Origin: Pseudomonadota bacterium
GTDB taxonomy: Bacteria; Oederibacteriota; Muellerivitia; Muellerivitales; Muellerivitaceae
Length of the DNA: 61,363 nt
Assembly: GCA_021324075.1 (NCBI GenBank)
Contig: JAJPJW010000211.1
Span: 1-61,363, forward strand
Direction: 5' to 3'
In this document: piece after piece, positions 56,101 to 61,363 of the stretch
Numbering within the stretch: position 1 is the stretch's first letter
Layout of the letters: each line of letters begins with the position of its first letter
The notes under the pieces: generated by a model
Told to the model about the DNA's origin: nothing
Database searches by the model: none
The model's input: only the letters and a program-made list of their open reading frames with translations
Made by a program: the position numbers and the translations under genes

Positions 56101-56181
56101 TATTTGGCTGTCTTGGACGGGGTCGATCCATTAAACGGCCAATCCCTTAACAAAGTCGTTAAAGTGGTAGTCACTCACTGA
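50101..56181 (+). CDS. Giant secreted lectin-like protein with Thr/Asn-rich repeat stalk and FlgD-like C-terminus
   Basis: A 2026-residue protein. Signal peptide at 1-25 (LAEA|Q). Residues ~26-240 resemble an L-type (legume-like) lectin: NFTLAFNEYFGTGGGADGIAFVLQ, SVAFSINDYQDNG, VTVSWNSATTTLTYTIVD. Two further beta-sandwich-like regions follow (~244-397 and ~419-630). Residues ~631-1823 are a low-complexity stalk of TNT-A/P-TNT repeats, about half Thr, likely O-glycosylated. The last ~200 residues hold FlgD-like Ig modules (TWNGTKDSGDWVPNGFYHF, LWDLRNPSGQVVASGLYLAVLDG), like sorting-type C-terminal domains. Start ATG 50101 begins the signal peptide; the frame is open from 49981. A probable surface adhesin; secretion route is inferred. 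A PorV-like gene follows 17 bases later. Confidence 0.8.
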   Translation: MTFSLRFFFSCTLVFWSTTLLAEAQTACPNWIAVGSATIAGSAVTLTPNAGGQSGACWNSTPIDLNQNFTLAFNEYFGTGGGADGIAFVLQDDIRTTAAISGNGQPCGFCLGYGGINPITPSVAFSINDYQDNGVLKPWQNGVTIQSCGYVGAGNSCPYTFTSTIQNNATHAVTVSWNSATTTLTYTIVDSAGVAQSMTYVRDLVNTVFGGQNLVYYGFTAATGGASSLQYITNATCNTPTPTPACSSGTTFGLSTVGGTASGNEVNIQDSTRYNLASSATITSMAINLTAATGVTGVVGIYADNAGTPGNLITQSSQQQLVAGWNQLSVAPAPLVAGSYWLAFYMSAGTGNVAFNAGAANSEYFVNETGGPFNSLQTPFGAGTAGTKNFSIYAVGCIGPVATPTFTPTITPTIIPCSRTMNKAVSIIAAANTTSLTLPLTITTGLANPLLVVQISDESNATGITSATYNGVNLTLAMGVTSSNGDACWTYYEPGPSLPTDGLAHNIIVNFSGSHIAAMGAMVLTGVAQTAPIIGNSVAFQQTTNVTNPNTTITTTQPNSFIIGFAHSYNNTAITASSPQTVAWTETNAARHWAGDYQLTNGTGSYPVSYTTGNIHTDIQAIEFYPSSCNPTATPTKTPTNTTTKTPTFTPSSTATNSPTLTPTFTPTLTATYTATNTPTSTTTNTTTSTATNTTTKTATSTATFTATNTPTNTATNTTTTTPTNTATNTPTNTATSTTTNTTTSTATNTATKTATSTTTTTATNTTTNTATNTPTNTATNTATNTPTNTATNTATNTMTNTATSTATNTATSTATFTTTSTPTNTPTSTATNTPTNTATNTTTNTATKTATTTATNTATNTTTNTATNTATSTATNTPTNTTTSTPTNTATNTATNTATNTATNTTTSTATNTTTNTATNTATNTPTNTTTSTPTNTATNTATNTATNTATKTATSTATNTATNTATNTATNTATNTTTNTATNTATNTATNTTTSTPTNTATNTATNTATSTTTNTATNTGTNTATSTPTNTATNTATNTATSTATNTATNTATNTATNTTTKTATSTATNTPTNTATNTATNTVTDTATNTATNTPTNTATSTATNTATNTPTNTFIHTATNTATSTPTSTPTNTTTNTPTSTTTNTATNTATETATNTATNTPTNTPTNSATNTATNTATNTATNTATNTATDTATYTATNTATNTATNTATNTATNTATTTATNTATNTPTNTTTNTATDTATNTPTYTASNTATLTATNTPTSTATNTTTNTATTTPTNTATNTTTNTATNTPTNTPTNTATNTATNTATNTATNTATNTTTDTPTNTTTNTATDTPTNTATNTATNTATNTATSTVTNTTTNTPTNTATNTATNTPTNTATNTATNTATNTTTATATQTTTDTPTNTPTNTATDTATNTPTQTATNTATDTTTESPTNTATSTATNTPTDTATNTATNTATSTATNTTTDTPTNTPTHTATDTATNTATNTTTNTATFTPTNTATNTTTNTPTNTATSTATDTATNTATNTATSTTTNTATSTTTNTPTNTATSTITSTPTVTATATPTDTGTLPPTATPTNTATNTPTGTPTNTATNTATSTATNTATNTPTNTATNTATNTATNTATSTTTNTATNTPTDTATSTTTNTATPTATNTATATATDSPTETATGTPTNTATATATPTTTNSPTSTASSTPTGTATNTATSTCTYTTTATATGTATASPSSTTTNTSTTTATATATNTCTSTCTSTPTNTATQTATSTATGTFTSTPTFTATYTLTNTATSTATSTITLTPTVTATSTITGTPTNTHTPGCGLQMVQIYDDRGEQVASICGSLSFSGGSTFSMSLSNFAPNSNGPGGTISIYLNGQTVGTWNGTKDSGDWVPNGFYHFVLVEHSPDGSTVQMERDAFISTYHGESISLVAWPNTAHPGQMVNFNASFAGTPADSQSKMKIYTADGELVQTVSFTVGTALWDLRNPSGQVVASGLYLAVLDGVDPLNGQSLNKVVKVVVTH
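51993..55572 (+). repeat. Coding tandem repeat, 6/12-base period (Thr-Asn rich)
   Basis: About 3.6 kb built from the hexamer ACN-AAY (Thr-Asn) and ACN-(GCN/CCN/ACN) in alternation, so the period is 6 and 12 bases. The third codon positions vary freely (ACA, ACC, ACG, ACT all used), so neighbouring units are rarely identical as DNA although the protein is monotonous. Interruptions such as Lys, Ser, Asp, Phe-Ile-His and Tyr are scattered, and the last third shifts to Ser/Pro/Gly-richer units. On the reverse strand it opens long Val/Ala-rich frames that are artefacts. Confidence 0.95.
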
Positions 56182-56198
56182 AAGGAGTGAAGGAATCC

Positions 56199-57635
56199 AT
56201 GAGGATTCCGAATTTAAACCTTTACATGAAAACAAAGTCCAACCTTCAACGCCTTGTGGTTTTTTCCTTCTTTTTTTACCTTTCTGGTTCTCCATGTCAT
56301 GCGCTTTTTGACCGGGGCGGAATCCTTGGTGTGGGCACCCGTGCTATGGGCTTGAGCGGCGCATTCACGGCCGTCGCCGACGATTCAAGCGCCGCCTATT
56401 GGAACCCAGCCGGATTGGTCCAGATAAACCAACCCCAGATCTTGGGAATGTACGGCTCCTATTTGAACGACAAAAATCGGAACCTCTATTTTTCATTTCA
56501 ATACCCGCTTCCCGACGACATCCACTTGGCCATCAGTACCAATAATCTTTTTTACACGGATATTTCGGGGTCCCACGAGGACCAATACACGGGATCGGTG
56601 GCGATTCCGATGGATTTTGTCACCGAAAAGCGCCTGCTCTTTGGGGCAAACTTTCGTTATCTTTTTGCGGATACGGGCGCTAGCGGAGGGGGTACGGTCC
56701 AAGGTACGGGTGTGGACCTGGGGTTCCTTTATCGACAACCCTTCAAGGACAACACCGAGTTGAAGGCCGGCTTGGTTTTGACAGACCTTTCGACGGCCGT
56801 CCGATATGACAGTACGGGGGTGGAACAACCCGTTCCGTCCGTTTTAACACTCGGCTTAGCCTATCATTTCGACCCTTACACCCTGGTTTCGTCGGATATG
56901 CCGTGGACGCTTTCCAACGACAGCCTTTTCGGAGGCGAAGACGTTCGAATTCGGGGCGGGGTAGAGCATTGGTTTTTTGATGGCCGCCTTGGGCTAAGGG
57001 CGGGGTTCATCAGCTTCGTTACCCTTTCGGGTGAATTCAGCATCGGTGCCAGTTACCGTTCCGCCGACTGGTCGGTTGATTATGCCTATGCCAATCACCC
57101 GGACCTGGGTAACGATCACCGACTTTCGGCAAGCTATTATTTCGACGCCGGGCCCCCTGGACAAATCGAACCAAAACCCTATATGGTCCAATCCCTGGTT
57201 GGAGATGGGAAAATCTACTTGAAGTGGGATATTCCCGAGGGGAGCAAGGCCGACGGATTCCTGGTTTATTTCCGGACCGATGATATGAAGGACTTCCAAA
57301 GGGCCAAGCAGGAACTGCTCCAAACAAAGTATTGCCTGCTCCGGGGCGCCAAAAACGGAATGAGCTACCACATCATTATTCGGTCGGTCGTGGAAGGCCA
57401 GGAGAAATACGCCTGCAATGAATGGGTTGTGACGGCCCGCCCCATCCTGGATGACGCCAAGAAATATTATGACGAAGGCGTGAGTGATTTTAACCAGGAC
57501 AAAATTTCATCCGCTCTTTATCAAGCCCATAAAGCGGAAGAGTTCGACCCTAATAATTACGATATCAAGAACCTGATCCGAAAATTGGAAACGACCCACC
57601 ATGATGGGCTGGTTCCGGAAGAAGACCGTCCTTAA
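56199..57635 (+). CDS. PorV/PorQ-like outer-membrane barrel with FN3-like and TPR-like tail
   Basis: A 478-residue protein with a signal peptide (about residues 10-33). The barrel starts with the hallmark GILGVGTRAMGLSGAFTAV followed by ADDSSAAYWNPAGLVQI and runs to about residue 315. A fibronectin-III-like module follows (IYLKWDIPEGSKADGFLVYF), then a short TPR-like helical end (ALYQAHKAEEFDPNNYDIK). Start ATG 56199 after AAAGGAG; GTG 56187 and ATG 56226 are alternatives. Its position 17 bases after the giant protein, with no terminator between, indicates one operon and a likely partnership, possibly cargo anchoring or export. Confidence 0.8.
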   Translation: MRIPNLNLYMKTKSNLQRLVVFSFFFYLSGSPCHALFDRGGILGVGTRAMGLSGAFTAVADDSSAAYWNPAGLVQINQPQILGMYGSYLNDKNRNLYFSFQYPLPDDIHLAISTNNLFYTDISGSHEDQYTGSVAIPMDFVTEKRLLFGANFRYLFADTGASGGGTVQGTGVDLGFLYRQPFKDNTELKAGLVLTDLSTAVRYDSTGVEQPVPSVLTLGLAYHFDPYTLVSSDMPWTLSNDSLFGGEDVRIRGGVEHWFFDGRLGLRAGFISFVTLSGEFSIGASYRSADWSVDYAYANHPDLGNDHRLSASYYFDAGPPGQIEPKPYMVQSLVGDGKIYLKWDIPEGSKADGFLVYFRTDDMKDFQRAKQELLQTKYCLLRGAKNGMSYHIIIRSVVEGQEKYACNEWVVTARPILDDAKKYYDEGVSDFNQDKISSALYQAHKAEEFDPNNYDIKNLIRKLETTHHDGLVPEEDRP

Positions 57636-57676
57636 GCCGGATCGAAAGCCCTTTCCAGATGGCTTTAATTCATTGC

Positions 57677-57705
57677 TTGTCATCCGCTGGGACATCCCCT
57701 AAAAT
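57677..57705 (+). promoter_or_regulatory. purA: Promoter upstream of purA
   Basis: TTGTCA (57677-57682), 17-base spacer, TAAAAT (57700-57705): 5/6 at both boxes. Transcripts would start near 57712, before the hairpin terminator at 57728-57758. Confidence 0.6.
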
Positions 57706-57716
57706 AAACGGGAATT

Positions 57717-57782
57717 ATGCATCGGACAACTCCGCCAGGAAAGGCGGAGTTTTTTTTTGCCCAGCTAAAATTTATTTCCTAA
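57717..57782 (+). other. Possible 21-codon leader ORF across the terminator
   Basis: ATG at 57717 to TAA at 57780-57782, encoding MHRTTPPGKAEFFFAQ and five more residues. It runs through the whole terminator hairpin and ends 9 bases before the purA start. GGGA lies just upstream, too near for an ideal ribosome site. Coding status is speculative. Confidence 0.2.
57728..57758 (+). terminator. Intrinsic terminator before purA (operon end or attenuator)
   Basis: Stem AACTCCGCC (57728-57736) with GGCGGAGTT (57743-57751), loop AGGAAA, then an unbroken T-run to 57758. It may simply end the giant-protein/PorV operon. Because a good promoter lies upstream of it and downstream of the PorV stop, it may also act as an attenuator for purA. 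Confidence 0.85.
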
Positions 57783-57785
57783 TAG

Positions 57786-59096
<1,311 letters not shown>

Positions 59097-59159
59097 TCAT
59101 TTGTTTTGCAATTCAAGGCCAAAAAGTATATTTTTTGAGCCTTGCCCGGGGTCTTGGGT

Positions 59160-59235
59160 GAGTCGTTAGCTCAGTTGGTAGAGCACCACACTTTTAATGT
59201 GGGTGTCCCGGGTTCGATCCCCGGACGACTCACCA
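59160..59235 (+). tRNA. tRNA-Lys (anticodon TTT)
   Basis: A complete cloverleaf: acceptor GAGTCGT pairs with ACGACTC, D-arm TAGCTCAGTTGGTAGAGCA, anticodon stem CCACA/TGTGG with loop CTTTTAA, T-arm CCGGGTTCGATCCCCGG. CCA is encoded. A TATATT at 59127-59132 might be its -10 box, but no well-spaced -35 box is seen. Confidence 0.97.
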
Positions 59236-59281
59236 AGGGCCTTGGCCACACCCACCTTATTGGTTCTCCTCAAAACCTTCC

Positions 59282-59311
59282 TTGCATCTGTTCGTGAATT
59301 TCATTTATAAC
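59282..59311 (+). promoter_or_regulatory. Possible promoter for the 59.3-60.2 kb pair
   Basis: TTGCAT (59282-59287), 18-base spacer, TATAAC (59306-59311), 29 bases before the next ATG. Confidence 0.4.
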
Positions 59312-59340
59312 TAACCGTATTTATTATTTGGGCGGGGTCC

Positions 59341-59613
59341 ATGGTTCGAATCAAGCTAAACATTGCGCTGTTGGGTGTTTGTACTTTTTTAATTTTTGCC
59401 TCAGTTCCTGCATTTTCCGCGGATTCAAAACCACAGACCGTAAACGGGGTTTCACCCCCCCACTCAAAAAAGGCTTCCAAACACCATTCGCGTCACAAAA
59501 GTAAAAAAATAAGCAATCCATCAAATCCGAGCTCTATGGATTCCCAGGAAGAAGTGACGGATCAAAGAGAAGTCTCCCAGCAATCCGATCATTCCGAGAC
59601 CAAGAGAAAATAA
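59341..59613 (+). CDS. Small exported basic/Ser-rich protein, unknown
   Basis: A 90-residue protein with a signal peptide (cut near AFSA|DS). The mature ~63 residues are Lys/His/Ser-rich (KKASKHHSRHKSKK) and then acidic-polar (SQEEVTDQREVSQQ), without predicted structure. No family is recognised. GGCGGGG upstream of the ATG could serve the ribosome. The thioredoxin-like gene starts 16 bases after it and may be cotranscribed. Confidence 0.6.
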   Translation: MVRIKLNIALLGVCTFLIFASVPAFSADSKPQTVNGVSPPHSKKASKHHSRHKSKKISNPSNPSSMDSQEEVTDQREVSQQSDHSETKRK

Positions 59614-59629
59614 ATTCAAAGGAGGGCAT

Positions 59630-60214
59630 ATGGCCGCCACACCGTCGACGATGCTGGCTTTAGGAACCCAGGCACCCGATTTTCACTTGCCGGACGTGGT
59701 CACGGGACAAAAACGGTCCCTTCGGGATTTCGTGAAAAACAAAATTTTATTGGTGATGTTCATTTGCCGCCACTGCCCCTATGTCAAGCACGTGCAAGAC
59801 CAATTGGCCCGAATTGGGGAAGAGTACGTCCCGAGAAACGTCGGAATGGTTGCCATCAGTTCTAACGACGCGGGCAACTATCCTGATGATTCGCCCGAAA
59901 GCTTGAGGGAAATGGCAAGAACCTTGAAGTTCAATTTTCCTCTTTGTTATGACGAAACCCAGGAGGCCGCAAAAGCTTATCGGGCCGCTTGTACCCCCGA
60001 ATTTTACCTCTTCAACGAAGAACGCAAATTGGCCTACCGAGGGCAGTTGGACGATAGCAGGCCAAAAAACGATCTTCCAGTGACTGGTAAGGATCTGCGG
60101 GCCGCCCTGGAGGCCGCTTTGACGGGAAGAGAACCAATGATGGAACAGAAACCTGGAATCGGTTGCAACATCAAGTGGAAACCGGGCAATGAGCCGGATT
60201 ATTACAGCCACTAG
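59630..60214 (+). CDS. Thioredoxin-like (AhpC/TSA-fold) protein
   Basis: A 194-residue protein. APDFHLPDVVTGQKRSLRDF is the usual AhpC/TSA opening; the redox centre is Cys46-Arg-His-Cys49 followed by PYVKHV; the cis-Pro segment is ACTPEFYLF. The end GIGCNIKWKPGNEP is typical of a widespread thioredoxin-family group of unknown physiological role. No signal peptide, so cytoplasmic. Start ATG follows AAAGGAGG. Confidence 0.88.
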   Translation: MAATPSTMLALGTQAPDFHLPDVVTGQKRSLRDFVKNKILLVMFICRHCPYVKHVQDQLARIGEEYVPRNVGMVAISSNDAGNYPDDSPESLREMARTLKFNFPLCYDETQEAAKAYRAACTPEFYLFNEERKLAYRGQLDDSRPKNDLPVTGKDLRAALEAALTGREPMMEQKPGIGCNIKWKPGNEPDYYSH

Positions 60215-60259
60215 GTTCTGAGACGACCATCTTTCTCGAATTTCCACTTTCTTCGTAGT

Positions 60260-61363
60260 ATGATGGACGACACTTCTAGCCCTTCAGGGGTTGACTTGAA
60301 CGTCCCAAACCAGCTCAAAACCTTTTTGGATGATGTCCTGCTCAAGGCCATCAGTGAAATCGGCGAGGGCGTCGTTCTTTTGGACCTGCCGAGGATCATT
60401 TTCGCCAACGAAGCCTTTTGCGCCATCACGGGATTTTCAGAGGAAGAGCTGCTTTCCCTCCCTTCCTTTTTTGAGATGGTTCCGGAAGCCGGCCGGGACG
60501 CCATTAGAACCAAAATCAACGGCCACATCCAAAGCCATAAAACCTTCGGCCAATATGAGACCGTCATCCACGGCAAGTCCGGAAAATTAATTGATATCGA
60601 GTTGACGGTCAACACCATCAAAGGCCAATCCCAAAACCAGGTTGTTTCCATTGTTCGGAATGTAACTGAACAGAAAAAACTGAAGGAAGTCCTCGTCCAC
60701 CAGGGGCTTCAATACAAGCTCTTATTCCACAGCAATCCCAATCCGATGTGGATCTACGACTTGGACAGTTTGAAGATTTTAGCCGTCAATGCGGCAGCCG
60801 TTCAAAAATACGGCTATTCGGAACGCGAGTTCCTTTCCTTGAACCTCAAGGACCTGCGGCCCGCCGAAGAAATCCCCGAGCTTCTTAAACGAGTCGATGA
60901 GTACAAGGAAAACCTTTCCGTCGTAAAAGAAATGGTGCGGCATAAATTGAAAAAGGGGACAGTCATTGACGTGGAGGTGATGTCCCATCCGATTGATTTT
61001 GAAGGCCGCAAGGCACGGGTTGTCATGGTGACGGACATGACGGACCACAAAAAAGCCCAAAACGCCTTGCAGGAGAGTGAAGAGCGGCTGCGAAATGTCG
61101 TTACGAGCGCGCCGATTGCCCTTTTTGCGATGGACCGAAACGGCCTTTTTACCCTTTCGGAAGGGAGTGTTTTGAGCGCCCTCCATTTGAATCCGGACAA
61201 TGTGGTTGGACGGTCGGCCTTTGATATTTACCGTGAAAATCCCAAAATGATCCAGGGGCTTCGCAGGGCGCTGGCGGGTGAAAATTTTATTGTTTTGATC
61301 GAAGAGGAATCCTCGGTTTTCGAAATCCATTTTTCCCCCATTAAAACCCCGAAAGGGGAAGTG
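60260..61363 (+). CDS. Multi-PAS sensor protein, N-terminal part (3' end outside window)
   Basis: The frame is open from ATG 60260 (or 60263) to the last base, 368 codons. Three PAS domains are visible. The first is ~25-140 (EIGEGVVLLDLPRIIFANEAFCAITGFSEEELL read in pieces, ending IVRNVTEQKKLKE). The second is ~148-265 (NPMWIYDLDSLKILAVNAAAVQKYGYS, ending MVTDMTDHKKAQNAL). The third starts at ~270 (ERLRNVVTSAPIALFAMDRNG). No signal peptide or membrane helix occurs so far. The output domain (histidine kinase, GGDEF or phosphatase) lies beyond the window. No clear Shine-Dalgarno site. Confidence 0.85.
   Translation, partial: MMDDTSSPSGVDLNVPNQLKTFLDDVLLKAISEIGEGVVLLDLPRIIFANEAFCAITGFSEEELLSLPSFFEMVPEAGRDAIRTKINGHIQSHKTFGQYETVIHGKSGKLIDIELTVNTIKGQSQNQVVSIVRNVTEQKKLKEVLVHQGLQYKLLFHSNPNPMWIYDLDSLKILAVNAAAVQKYGYSEREFLSLNLKDLRPAEEIPELLKRVDEYKENLSVVKEMVRHKLKKGTVIDVEVMSHPIDFEGRKARVVMVTDMTDHKKAQNALQESEERLRNVVTSAPIALFAMDRNGLFTLSEGSVLSALHLNPDNVVGRSAFDIYRENPKMIQGLRRALAGENFIVLIEEESSVFEIHFSPIKTPKGEV

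Overview
The window reads as a piece of a chromosome from a Gram-negative (diderm), probably uncultured bacterium. Evidence for an outer membrane is direct: a BamA/Omp85 barrel at the left edge, three PorV/PorQ-type barrels, an OmpA peptidoglycan-binding domain, a TonB-receptor-like barrel and several lipoproteins. The purine enzymes are of the PurS/PurQ/small-PurL type and PurF is of the Fe-S type. The very long Thr-Asn-rich (TNTATNTP-like) surface protein, the multiple PorV-like barrels and the FlgD-like C-terminal modules recall poorly cultivated candidate phyla (Omnitrophota, Elusimicrobiota or FCPU426-like lineages). That placement is only an inference. Non-ATG starts are common: about ten genes fit a TTG start with a good reading frame, often with a Shine-Dalgarno site.

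Layout. 1-2.4 kb: bamA end, surE and a NifU C-terminal-domain protein. 2.4-18.5 kb: most of the de novo purine pathway (purB-S-Q-L-F, purM, purN-H-D). It is interrupted by a reverse-strand membrane GGDEF protein and by a tandem pair of O-antigen-ligase-like TPR membrane proteins. purA lies apart at 57.8 kb; purC, purE and purK are not in the window. 18.6-24.6 kb: tsaC-type gene, low-molecular-weight phosphatase, rpiB, a small lipoprotein, rpmB (reverse), recG (carrying an apparent frameshift), rsmD and coaD. 24.65-32.5 kb: a fatty-acid/ribosomal operon behind a consensus promoter (yceD-rpmF-plsX-fabH-fabD-fabG-acpP-fabF-rnc-DUF4321-maf), meeting a reverse PpiD/SurA-type foldase tail to tail.

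34.1-41.6 kb: an envelope island starting at a consensus promoter. It holds a PorV-like barrel fused to FlgD-like and OmpA domains, a TPR/PD40 lipoprotein, a long periplasmic TPR protein, tRNA-Gly(CCC), a TonB-receptor-like barrel and a second PorV-like barrel. 41.6-48.6 kb: rplU-rpmA-obg-proB-(J-domain/TPR protein, lidless Hsp70)-nadD-comFB-like-rsfS. In this well-known order the chaperone pair sits where proA often is. 48.6-57.7 kb: an NHL-repeat lipoprotein (reverse), then a 2026-residue secreted lectin-like protein with about 1,190 residues of Thr/Asn repeat, followed 17 bases later by a third PorV-like barrel. 57.7-61.4 kb: purA with a possible attenuator, tRNA-Lys(TTT), a small basic exported protein, a thioredoxin-like protein and the start of a multi-PAS sensor cut by the window end.

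The most interesting parts are the giant lectin/TN-repeat/FlgD-like protein paired with a PorV-like barrel, the lidless Hsp70 with its TPR-bearing J-protein, the in-frame break in recG, and the promoter-hairpin-uORF arrangement ahead of purA. All functional statements are from reading translated sequence and motif recognition; no database search was run.
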